A DNA stretch of 64,000 bases. Origin: an uncultured Planctomycetaceae bacterium (GTDB taxonomy: Bacteria; Planctomycetota; Planctomycetia; Pirellulales; Pirellulaceae). The translations under genes and the position numbers were made by a program. The stretch is taken from contig CALMEE010000122.1 of the NCBI GenBank assembly GCA_937862885.1, positions 1 through 64,000 on the forward strand, in the 5' to 3' direction. The first letter of the stretch is position 1. Every line of letters starts with the position of its first letter. Shown piece by piece: positions 52,742-61,192 of this stretch. The notes below the pieces were generated by a model that saw only the letters and a program-made list of their open reading frames with translations, had not been told where the DNA came from and made no database searches.

Positions 52742-54454
52742 TCAGTGATTGAAAATGAACTCGTTGGTGTTCAAGATCGTCCACCAAACATCTTTTAGGG
52801 CTTCGGTTTGATTTCCACGATTAATTTTCAGGATTTCTTCGCATAGATTCAGTTCATCTCGGGTCGGCGTTCGACTCAGGCCAGCCTTAAACAAGTAGAC
52901 AAACCGATCTCGGTCTTTCAAACGAGGATTGTTGGCCAATCGAGCTATCAGGCTACCTCGATCGGAACTGGTGGCCGCTCGCATTAGCTCGCCATTAAAC
53001 ATCATCAACACTTGCGGAATCGTGCCGTTGAACGTCGTCGTTTCATCGCCTTCATCCGTTCCAAAGGCCGACGCAAACTGCCGCAACCAAAGATTCTTCT
53101 GACGCTCTTGCTCTTCGTAACTTCCTTGCGTTCCTTCGGCCTGCGTCGCCACGACTAACGACTCATACAATTCCTCAGCCCGCATTTGCCGCACATAAAA
53201 CCGCGAAAACTTTGGTGTCTCGCCGAGCAGGGGATCGTCGGATTTATTTCCCGCAGATATCTTGCTGGATAAGGCATAGGGTTGGCTGAGAACGATCCAA
53301 GTTATCAACGAACGTAGATCATAGTCATACTTTCGAAACTCGTTGGTCAAGTATTCCAGTAACTCCGGATGAGACGGTGGATTGTGTGGCCCCATATCAT
53401 CGACCGGTTTGGTAAACCCATACCCCAAGAAGTGAGCCCAAGTGCGATTCACCATGGTCATTCCCAAATAGGGAGACTCAACAATCAACTCACCTAACTT
53501 CTGCCTTCGATTCACGACATCGACACGCCCATCCCGCTCAATTGAGGTGCCGTCCACAAACACTGGATAGGCGACAGCTACCTCGCCATTTCGCAAGTCG
53601 TAGTAAATCTCTGCGGAGTCTTGAATGCCGGCTGGTCCCCGGTAATCGACGTCAACCAACTCCGCTGTTTCATTCATGGCCGCAGCACGACGGCCAGCGT
53701 TTCTCGCGCGAGTTTGTCGGAAGAAAGCGTTGATCTCCCAATACTTGTCCTGCTTCCACTCGTTGAACGGATGATTGTGGCATTGCGTACATTGAACTTG
53801 TAAACCCAAAAAGGTCTTGGTCGTCGCGGCAGTAGCTTGCGCCGCATCATCCATGTTCACTTTATCAATTAGAAAATTGACCGCACCATTGAAGTTGGCG
53901 TTTCGCGGAGCGGGAGATCCAGTCGCGGTCACCAGTTCATAAACCATCCGGTGATAAGGTTTGTTCCTGGCAAACGAATCTCGCAAGTATTTTTGCATCC
54001 CTTCGCGACTAATCTGCGAGTTGTTGTCGGTGCCTCCCGTCCGACCAATTAGCAGATTCGTCCACAGGGTCGTCCAGTTACGCGCATACTCTTCAGTGTA
54101 CGTGTCATCATACAGCAACCGATTTACCAATTGACTTCGCTTGTCTTTGTCTTTGCTCCCCAAGAAATCATCGAGTTCTTCAACTCGTGGAATCCTGCCC
54201 AAAATATCGAGGTAAATCCGTCGACACCACTCGGCATCCGACGCAGGTGGGGAAGGGCGCAGATTGTAGGCTTGCCACTGTTCGGCTACAAGTTGATTAA
54301 TTTGTTGAACTTGTTCGGGAACACCTCGATGGACAAGATCAGTCTGAGCAAAGCAAGTCCATGCAAAGCCTAAATTGAATACGAAACAGACACGGAATAA
54401 GCTCGTTAGAGTGTGGCGGCATGGCATCTGCACCAATCGACGATACTTGTCCAT
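52742..54454 (-). CDS. DUF1549/DUF1553 secreted protein with haem motif
   Basis: The 570-residue secreted protein has a signal peptide (LTSLFRVCFVFNLGFAWTCFA), DUF1549 (about 40-240: WCRRIYLDILGRIP, LLYDDTYTEEYARNW, CTQCHNHPFNEWKQ with a CxxCH site) and DUF1553 (about 300-570: LGELIVESPYLGMTMVNRTWAHFLGYGF, RQMRAEELYESLV, ALKDVWWTILNTNEF). It is the partner of the DUF1501 protein encoded 208 bp downstream. ATG at 54454 is preceded by GGAG at about eight bases. It differs from the paralogue at 48073-50550 in having a signal peptide rather than a cytoplasmic head and membrane anchor. Confidence 0.93.
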   Translation of the reverse strand: MDKYRRLVQMPCRHTLTSLFRVCFVFNLGFAWTCFAQTDLVHRGVPEQVQQINQLVAEQWQAYNLRPSPPASDAEWCRRIYLDILGRIPRVEELDDFLGSKDKDKRSQLVNRLLYDDTYTEEYARNWTTLWTNLLIGRTGGTDNNSQISREGMQKYLRDSFARNKPYHRMVYELVTATGSPAPRNANFNGAVNFLIDKVNMDDAAQATAATTKTFLGLQVQCTQCHNHPFNEWKQDKYWEINAFFRQTRARNAGRRAAAMNETAELVDVDYRGPAGIQDSAEIYYDLRNGEVAVAYPVFVDGTSIERDGRVDVVNRRQKLGELIVESPYLGMTMVNRTWAHFLGYGFTKPVDDMGPHNPPSHPELLEYLTNEFRKYDYDLRSLITWIVLSQPYALSSKISAGNKSDDPLLGETPKFSRFYVRQMRAEELYESLVVATQAEGTQGSYEEQERQKNLWLRQFASAFGTDEGDETTTFNGTIPQVLMMFNGELMRAATSSDRGSLIARLANNPRLKDRDRFVYLFKAGLSRTPTRDELNLCEEILKINRGNQTEALKDVWWTILNTNEFIFNH

Positions 54455-55107
54455 ACATGTTCTCCACATAATTCGGCCAAGAAATTAAGGTGTTGCTCAA
54501 GAAACTCTTACGCCGACGCTACTAGTTGTCACCGTAGTCTATTCTACCAGTGCCGCATCCAAATGGAATATCGTCGGATGTGACTCCTGCAATTTCCGAT
54601 CTAATTCTTGTCGTATGTGTCGTGCCACATGACTAAATTGTTATGTTTTTCCCAATCAGATGACCCTGTATCGACACAGGCTTACCAGTTACGGGAAATT
54701 AAAGGAATTAAACAGCGACATGCTGTTAACGATGCAATTCGGCGTCTACGTAAGCACGGAACCGGTTCCAAGGGCGTTCGATTTGCGGCGATTTAGGAGA
54801 GGCAATTACTTGGCATCAATTCGTGTACATGCGCGGGCCCCAAAACGAATGGTAACTTGCCTGAGTCCGTGCGTGGTTTTTATGGACCGCTGGCGTGGCC
54901 GTTTGAAGTCGATTGTGCTGGTGTGCTCGGCACGTCGACTGAACGCGTATTCCATTGTCAATCTGCAGCAGCCATGCATGAGCAATAATTTTCGAACAAT
55001 ACTCTGAAATTAACCTCACGCTCCTCTAATCGATGCATCTGTATTGATTGAAATGGTCGATCTTTGGAATCGGCATCAAGAATCAGCTAACCATGTAGAG
55101 GTTTAAG
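54455..55107. other. Divergent intergenic region, nothing recognised
   Basis: This 653-bp stretch lies between the DUF1549 gene and the PEP-CTERM gene. No gene, tRNA or clear hairpin is seen; the frames present resemble no family. Confidence 0.5.
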
Positions 55108-55920
55108 ATGAACGCAGCTTTGTTTGATTACAGATCTATTCCGGTACACATCATCAGGCGACTATTCTGTGGCGTTATCGTGTGGATTTCGGTTTGGACG
55201 GGCACATACTCCTATGCCGACTTGATCCACCAGTATCGCTTGGATGGCACGTTTGCTGATGACCTGGGAGGAGCACCACTCGTCTCTGGAGGTGGTTCCT
55301 TGGGCCCGACGGGTTACACATTTGCGGCATCTCAGGGTTTGTCATTTGTCAGTGGTCTGGCGGATCCAGGAAATTACTCAATCGAAACAATCTTTCACTT
55401 CAATGAGTTAACCGGATATAGAAAAATCATCGATTTCAAGGACCTGACCGTGGACACCGGACTTTACAACATCAGTACGCAGTTGACGTACTACGGCGGG
55501 GGGGCAGCAGGTGCACCTGGCAGCTTTTCACCAGGCGTTGACGTCCGATTGATCGTGACACGTGACAGCGCGACGAATGTGTTTACCGCCTACATTAATG
55601 GTAATTATATTCTCGATTTTACCGACTCCTCAAATCTTGCTCTGGCAAATGGACCGAGCAATATCATTCATTTCTTCATGGACGACATCGCCACAGGCGG
55701 TAATGAGGCGGCTCCTGGTTTTGTCGATTTGATCCGCTTCTACAATGCTCCGCTTTCGGCGGCCGAAGTCGCGGCACTTGGCGGCCCAGGTGCCGTACCC
55801 GAACCTTCATCGTCGCTTGTCCTATTGTTCGGTATGACGTGCTGCGCAATTTTGAAGCGTCGTACCCGCTACCAAACCGACGACTTAAGGCCTACCGAGG
55901 GTGATTACCGCGTCTGCTAG
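55108..55920 (+). CDS. LamG-like PEP-CTERM secreted protein
   Basis: The 270-residue protein has a signal region (RLFCGVIVWISVWTGTYSYA), a concanavalin A/LamG-like beta-sandwich (residues 38-235, YRLDGTFADDLGGAPLV, FVDLIRFYNAPLSAAEVAAL) and a PEP-CTERM sorting tail: VPEPSSSLVLLFGMTCCAILKRRTR. Archaeosortase/exosortase enzymes recognise this tail. Sixteen hydrophilic residues follow the basic cluster (ending GDYRVC), longer than is usual. It binds carbohydrate or another ligand at the cell surface. The ribosome site AGAGG precedes the ATG. The exosortase itself is not in this window. Confidence 0.85.
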   Translation: MNAALFDYRSIPVHIIRRLFCGVIVWISVWTGTYSYADLIHQYRLDGTFADDLGGAPLVSGGGSLGPTGYTFAASQGLSFVSGLADPGNYSIETIFHFNELTGYRKIIDFKDLTVDTGLYNISTQLTYYGGGAAGAPGSFSPGVDVRLIVTRDSATNVFTAYINGNYILDFTDSSNLALANGPSNIIHFFMDDIATGGNEAAPGFVDLIRFYNAPLSAAEVAALGGPGAVPEPSSSLVLLFGMTCCAILKRRTRYQTDDLRPTEGDYRVC

Positions 55921-56021
55921 GTCAAATGTAGAGGATTTCATCACTTCCAGCCCCCCAATCAACCAACACTCGAGGTCCAGGATCAAAATTCCTTTCGATC
56001 TTCAGTCACTCCATCAAAATC

Positions 56022-56065
56022 CCAAAACGTCAGCTGGTGGGCTCAAACCTTGGCTGACGTTTTGG
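56022..56065. terminator. Bidirectional terminator between convergent genes
   Basis: A perfect 13-bp inverted repeat (CCAAAACGTCAGC and complement, 18-base loop) with AAAA and TTTT near the outer end of the stem can terminate both the PEP-CTERM gene and the opposite-strand peptidase gene. The rest of the 55921-56326 gap holds nothing recognised. Confidence 0.75.
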
Positions 56066-56326
56066 CGTTCAACAACTCACCTTCGCGCGACGGCAACGTC
56101 CTGCCGTCTCCTAAGTCTAAGCGCGACAGCATCAAAACGAAGTGCCCCATCAGGACACGTTTAGAAGACATCCAGTCAAACTTGGAATAGGGCTTCGGCT
56201 TTTTAATTGCACCATCGCGTGGACAAACGATCGATCTGCAAACCCTCACTCGCGGCAACCGCAAACACGCTGAGAATGAGCTGCAAACGTCTTGCTCAAT
56301 CGAAGTTGAATATTTAGGTAGTTCAT

Positions 56327-57715
56327 CTATTTACACGGCAATGTCAGACTGGGATCACCAAAAAGCACAAACTTCATTCCTTGGAAAAAGATGCTGGGAG
56401 GGTACCAGCTTTCGGTCGGTTTAAGCTCCGACAACCGTTCCGCGTCAACGTAATAATCGATCATCTTCCGATAGGCATCACCCAAGCGAACCGGAGGGTT
56501 GGCGGCTTCATTGGGCACCGCCGACACGAATCCTCTCAACAAGGTCAAGCCGCAAGGCTGTGAACCAGTTGCACAACCAAAATAAGCAACGGCACCGCGG
56601 GGAGTAGCAACCAGCAAATCGGTTCCCATACTACGACAGGTCAATTCGACCGGTTGGAGTGGTGCGACAGCGGGGGGCGGCGATCGAAACACTTCTCCTG
56701 CATTCGTTCCTTCGTGGTGTACACCGTCAATATCAACGTACGGTTCATAGGGAGCCTGCGGAGCAAAGACAGCGGTGCTACATCCGACTGAAAAAATAAT
56801 TGGCCAATGTCCAGCCGTATCCACATCCAGCAACTGCGCCAATGAAACACAATCATGCCATCGATCGGGATGACCGTGTCCGGCATGAAACAACAGTCTC
56901 GCCTTTTTGCCGAACAGAGACTTCACTTCGCTCGCGGATGGCGGCGCCGTCAAATCATTTCGAGTGCGGTCCGCGTAGTAACGCTTCTCAATTGTCCAGC
57001 CGGTCAGGTGTTCGGCGGCCAGATCCAAACTGGGTCGACTGTCGATCCAGCCATCTACTGAGATAAAACCAACAGTGCGCGAATCTGTCGACCGCGCGCG
57101 AATCTGTCGCTCGTGTTCCAATGATTTGCCAGCAATGGTTTCGAACTCCTCGATAGTGCGAACTGGCCAACGACCAACTCCAATTTCGGGTCGATAATCG
57201 ATTTGATCGTAGTTGATCGGATCAGTTTTATGCTTTTCTCCTCGCACCTCTCCAAAATACTGACCATGAAATCCCTCCGTTACTCCGTTCCAATTCTCGA
57301 AGCCACCATCAGACTTCGCCAAGTCGGCGTAGTAGAGATCACTCGCATAGAATGCGTAGTCATGTGCCGCTGGAGTAACCCGATCCAGTACCATGTACCG
57401 AACCGGCATAACACTGGCATCGCCAATTAACAACACGTGGTCAATTTTTGACTGTTTCCATTGTTCATACAGGTATCGCTTAATTTTTTCTGGCTCGTCG
57501 GTTCCGGGCTGCGCCTCAACCAGATCTTCCCAGGCAACAACGTGACACACTACATCCGGTCGCCGCGCTGCCGAGTATGTGTTCATCTCGCTTAGCCAGC
57601 AGCGAGGGCCGACAATCGTCATTTGAACCGGAGCATCTTGTCCCGCCGCCGTCATCGTGGAACACTGCCAAGCGAGCGCGACGAGCAAAACCATTTTCAA
57701 AGAGATATACAACAT
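56327..57715 (-). CDS. Secreted C25 (gingipain-type) cysteine peptidase homologue
   Basis: The 462-residue protein has a signal peptide (MVLLVALAWQCSTMTAAG), and then the C25 plan: VLLIGDASVMPVRYM, FYASDLYYADL, EIGVGRWPVRTIEEFE, LFHAGHGHPDRWHD (catalytic His) and IIFSVGCSTAVF (catalytic Cys). Other conserved parts are YFGCATGSQ and FVLFGDPSLTL at the end. Gingipains cleave after Arg or Lys; the specificity here cannot be told. Substrate pocket and processing regions of the Porphyromonas enzymes are not present. The gene stands alone, facing the PEP-CTERM gene across a terminator. Confidence 0.85.
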   Translation of the reverse strand: MLYISLKMVLLVALAWQCSTMTAAGQDAPVQMTIVGPRCWLSEMNTYSAARRPDVVCHVVAWEDLVEAQPGTDEPEKIKRYLYEQWKQSKIDHVLLIGDASVMPVRYMVLDRVTPAAHDYAFYASDLYYADLAKSDGGFENWNGVTEGFHGQYFGEVRGEKHKTDPINYDQIDYRPEIGVGRWPVRTIEEFETIAGKSLEHERQIRARSTDSRTVGFISVDGWIDSRPSLDLAAEHLTGWTIEKRYYADRTRNDLTAPPSASEVKSLFGKKARLLFHAGHGHPDRWHDCVSLAQLLDVDTAGHWPIIFSVGCSTAVFAPQAPYEPYVDIDGVHHEGTNAGEVFRSPPPAVAPLQPVELTCRSMGTDLLVATPRGAVAYFGCATGSQPCGLTLLRGFVSAVPNEAANPPVRLGDAYRKMIDYYVDAERLSELKPTESWYPPSIFFQGMKFVLFGDPSLTLPCK

Positions 57716-57884
57716 TAGCTTAACTCTTCCAAACGCTGACTGAATCGAATCACAGCGTTATTATAATGGCTTTCGGCCTCAACCGAAGACACGATCGCTT
57801 ATGAACAGCGTCAAACAGAAAAGAATTGTGTGGGTTAAGACCTTCCAATCCCATGCTCGGACTGTGAACAATCTTGGTTGAATC

Positions 57885-58319
57885 CTAATTGTTCTGCGGT
57901 CTCTTGCGCGGCAAGACGACCATTCCTCGATCAGTATTGGCAATGAATGAAGGGAAGCCTGCTTCATCCAATAACGATAACATTTCGTTGTCATCAATTA
58001 GGGTGAGGGATACATGCGACAAATGAAGTTTCAGGCGTTCTGGTTCCACTGCTATTACGTCCTGTTCCTCGCCGACTTCCCGATCAATTAACGCAACACC
58101 ATTCGGAAGCTCCGAGTTCAATCGATTATTCCCGGTATCGAGGCGAACCAGAAGCAATGCAACACCTACCATTGCGAAAACAAATAGACCAGCTAGGCTT
58201 CGCCGCCGCAGACTTTTTCTTTGTTTTGCCTCACGCAACAATTGCTGCTGCAGACGGTTACGCATCGCCGACCGTCGCATCTCTCCTTGTGTGCTCAACT
58301 TTTCAAATTCGTTCATCAT
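57885..58319 (-). CDS. Single-pass membrane protein, probable anti-sigma partner
   Basis: The 144-residue protein has a basic cytoplasmic head (1-41, rich in Arg/Gln: RLQQQLLREAKQRKSLRRR), a single helix (42-60, LAGLFVFAMVGVALLLVRL) and an outer domain of 84 residues. It starts eight bases after the ECF sigma stop codon and is therefore almost certainly co-translated with it, the usual arrangement for a sigma-controlling membrane protein. It has no recognised anti-sigma motif. Confidence 0.75.
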   Translation of the reverse strand: MMNEFEKLSTQGEMRRSAMRNRLQQQLLREAKQRKSLRRRSLAGLFVFAMVGVALLLVRLDTGNNRLNSELPNGVALIDREVGEEQDVIAVEPERLKLHLSHVSLTLIDDNEMLSLLDEAGFPSFIANTDRGMVVLPRKRPQNN

Positions 58320-58327
58320 TGACTCAC

Positions 58328-59029
58328 TTACCAGCTCTCGTTGGCGTCATGCTCGATCGACAATGCACGTAACCGTTCGATCATCCGACGTAGCCTTCCA
58401 TCGACACATCCGGGCCGCAGTCCAACTTGCTTTCCGATCCGTTCTAATGTCCAACCCAAACGGTACCGCAAATCGGCTAATTGTTGTAAATCCTTGGGCA
58501 TCTCGGATAATTGCTCTGCCAGCCACATCTCTCGCGCCTGCAATTCTAGCCGCGCCTCATTCGATGCATCGCATTCATCGACCTCTTGCACTTCAACATC
58601 GGCATAAGAGTTGAGCACGGCAGCTTGCCGCCTCTGTCGCCTGAGCCAATCGTAAACCACGCTTTTGACAACGACTATCGACCAAGCGATCACGGATTGA
58701 TGATCTCGCAACGGCTTCATGCAGCGTCCCGCTTTAAGCATCGCATCTTGTACGAAATCGAGGGCCGTGTTTTCATCAACTTTAACTATACGGTTAACTT
58801 CACGAAACATCGTTCCGAATAAATGGTCGTAATAGATCCCAAAGGCATCCATATCTCCTCGGCTGATGCGTTTGGTTACGTCGTGCCAATCCAAGGATCC
58901 CGGTACTCCGTCGGCTGATGACTCTGTCGATTCGGTCTCTAGTTCCGAAAAGCGCTTCTCGCGACAATTCCAAAGGTGCGCCGAATTCGCAAAAGCTACT
59001 TTTCGCGTTATTCGGCTCGTCATTCCCAT
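58328..59029 (-). CDS. ECF-type sigma factor
   Basis: The 233-residue sigma factor has an N-terminal extension of about 45 residues, region 2 (RISRGDMDAFGIYYDHLFGTMFREVNRI, ALDFVQDAMLKAGRCM, VIAWSIVVVKSVVYDWLRRQRR) and region 4 (LAEQLSEMPKDLQQLADLRY, TLERIGKQVGLRPGCVDGRLRRMIERL). Ahead of it, 117 bp away, is the STN-like protein gene; behind it is the single-pass membrane protein. ATG at 59029 has AGGA seven bases upstream; the ATG at 59023 and a TTG at 59035 are alternatives. Confidence 0.9.
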   Translation of the reverse strand: MGMTSRITRKVAFANSAHLWNCREKRFSELETESTESSADGVPGSLDWHDVTKRISRGDMDAFGIYYDHLFGTMFREVNRIVKVDENTALDFVQDAMLKAGRCMKPLRDHQSVIAWSIVVVKSVVYDWLRRQRRQAAVLNSYADVEVQEVDECDASNEARLELQAREMWLAEQLSEMPKDLQQLADLRYRLGWTLERIGKQVGLRPGCVDGRLRRMIERLRALSIEHDANESW

Positions 59030-59145
59030 TTGCAATTCCTAACTCAAGAGCCAAAGACAACCCGCAGGTTGCTTTGGTCTCTTTTCCTCCGTCAATCAAC
59101 AATCAATATTCGCATCTTCACTGTAGATCAGTCTTAGGCAGTCAG

Positions 59146-59823
59146 CTAGTCATTATTATTGATGCCAGCACCGCCACCGCCACCAGCACTAGGCCCAGAA
59201 GACGGTCTAATAGATCTACCAGTGAACTGGCCGACGATCTGGCGAACAAGGTCGAGATCTTGGGGCGTTCCTTTTGCAAAAAACAACTCGCTTCCGGCAT
59301 GATATTTGGTCGTAACTCCGCCTATAGACTGCTGAAAGGCCAAACCTTCATTCACTGCTTCAACTAGCGCTTCAATTCGCGAAGCAAATCCAGTTAAGTT
59401 AAAGACCAACACCTCTTTCGGTTCCTCGTCAATATAGATCGATATCCACCCTGATTCGTCACTGTATCCAATCTTTTCATCAGTTACAAAAACCAAGGCG
59501 TCTAGCAGACTCTCAACCGAAATTCCTGTCACTTCCAGTTGTGGAACAACAATCTCCTTTGCTGAATCTTGGATTACAAAATTGGGAGCGTAACCTAGGT
59601 TATCGAAGACCTGATTTCTTATCATTTGAATAACCTTATGCAAGGGAACTTGATTGACATGAAAGTCGACGATCGGACATTCAAGCGTCTTCGTCGTATC
59701 TTGCAACGAATCCTGTTGCTCCGACGTAACTTGAGCAAGCGCGTTGAAACTTCCGCAAGAAGTAGCCAGGACAATGATCACGTGTAAAGCAGTTGAGTTA
59801 ATCATTTGACAAATTTTATTCAT
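59146..59823 (-). CDS. Secreted STN/secretin-N-like protein
   Basis: The 225-residue protein has a signal peptide (ALHVIIVLATSCGSFNALAQ) and a domain resembling STN (secretin and TonB N-terminal short domain): VDFHVNQVPLHKVIQMIRNQVF, VVPQLEVTGISVESLLDALV, ESGWISIYIDEEP. A Gly-rich tail (PSAGGGGGAG) ends it. STN domains of TonB-dependent receptors relay signals to anti-sigma factors, so its place ahead of an ECF sigma and a membrane protein suggests a three-part signalling unit. ATG at 59823 was chosen because GGAG lies eight bases upstream; an open extension to 59934 is unlikely. Confidence 0.75.
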   Translation of the reverse strand: MNKICQMINSTALHVIIVLATSCGSFNALAQVTSEQQDSLQDTTKTLECPIVDFHVNQVPLHKVIQMIRNQVFDNLGYAPNFVIQDSAKEIVVPQLEVTGISVESLLDALVFVTDEKIGYSDESGWISIYIDEEPKEVLVFNLTGFASRIEALVEAVNEGLAFQQSIGGVTTKYHAGSELFFAKGTPQDLDLVRQIVGQFTGRSIRPSSGPSAGGGGGAGINNND

Positions 59824-60316
59824 ATTATTGCTCCGGTATAAAATGTCTTTTCCCGTTCTTTTCGGCACTGCAAATTTCGACGATACCGATGATGAATCAT
59901 CGATCCGCCAACGAGCGCTCTCCCGATCCACCACATGGTACTTTTTTCAAGACAAGAACAGGTACGAAATCCTCGGCTTTTGAGCATGGCTGAGCACGAG
60001 TGCCGCCAGCGAAACCACGTCTTCTCGTCTGGATTTGTTCACCGAATATGATGGCCGTTAAACCAATAACGTTGCTCATAGCTTAATTTCGCGCCCCGGC
60101 AACGAATTATTCTCAAAAGATCGTGATTTTCGGATCTCTTGGCGGATTGCATGCAAACAGAGCGGCTTTGAAACCGGTAATTGCCCGAATTTTCAAAGTC
60201 TCGGCCTTGGTTGACCATAACTCAGCCCTTGATCTCGAATATCACCGTCGATCACTAGCTGGTGATTAAATCAATCCAATGTGCGAACGAAGACATCTAT
60301 TGTTAGTGGACTGCCA
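59824..60316. other. Intergenic region, nothing recognised
   Basis: This 493-bp stretch lies ahead of the STN-sigma-membrane protein operon and behind the HAD gene. Promoter elements for the operon are presumably here, but none is clear by eye. Confidence 0.5.
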
Positions 60317-61006
60317 TTAGTTATACGGTTGCCGAAATTCGACAAGCAAATCAAAAATGCGTTGATCTTGTAGTGAGGAGACTACCAAGTCAGCGTGCGA
60401 AAAGTCCTGGTTAACGCTATGCCTTCCGGGGACGGCAATCGTGAAAGCACCCGCACGTGCGGCTGCCAAGCTGCCATTGTAGCTATCTTCAAACACCATC
60501 AACTGCGTCGGCGCAACATTTAACTTCTGCATCGCCAGTTGATAAATTTGTGGATCCGGCTTGCCACGTTCGATATCGTCTCCAGTCAAGACAAACTGAA
60601 AATTCCTTTCAATACCGGCAAACTTCATCGCCCAATTCGCTAACTTGCGCGGGCTACTGGTCACAACGACCCTGGGTATTGAGCGTTGATCGATCTGTTC
60701 AAACAACGAAAACAAGCCCTCCATGGTTCGGATCTTTTGTGGTATGAGTTCGAAAAATATTCGCTCTACTTCATGTTGGATCACGTCGAGTTCTTGCTCC
60801 AAGCCAAATCGTTGGCTGAGCACGCCGAACGCATCCCGCGCTGTCAGCCCCATCATGGCCAGTTTAAGGTCCAGCGTAAAAGCGAAACCTCGCCGACCTA
60901 GAAATGTCTCCAAGACTTCATCGTAAATGTCTTCTGTATTTACCATCAAACCGTCCAAATCAAATGCAACTGCATGAAATGGCGACGGAGAACTGTTTCG
61001 ACTCAT
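60317..61006 (-). CDS. HAD-superfamily phosphatase/phosphoglucomutase-like
   Basis: The 229-residue HAD enzyme has motif I FDLDGLMVNTED (nucleophile Asp), a helical cap, motif II VVTSSPRK, motif III Lys in GKPDPQIYQ and motif IV MVFEDSYNG. The LMVNTE variant groups it with beta-phosphoglucomutase/GS1-like enzymes; the exact substrate is unknown. ATG at 61006 was chosen, since the frame upstream to 61147 carries no family sequence. Confidence 0.88.
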   Translation of the reverse strand: MSRNSSPSPFHAVAFDLDGLMVNTEDIYDEVLETFLGRRGFAFTLDLKLAMMGLTARDAFGVLSQRFGLEQELDVIQHEVERIFFELIPQKIRTMEGLFSLFEQIDQRSIPRVVVTSSPRKLANWAMKFAGIERNFQFVLTGDDIERGKPDPQIYQLAMQKLNVAPTQLMVFEDSYNGSLAAARAGAFTIAVPGRHSVNQDFSHADLVVSSLQDQRIFDLLVEFRQPYN

Positions 61007-61192
61007 AAGCAGCGACGATTCTTCTCGCGGTGCGGTACTCAAAGTTACTAGAGGCAATTCAACATCGCGCTCACAAAAACCAGATTTGTAGGAATGGACT
61101 GATCGGCGACCACACAAAACGTTATAATGAAGCGGAAGAAAAAGCAACTGACGTCAACTCACTTTGTCTACGCGGCTCGGGCTTAATCCTTT

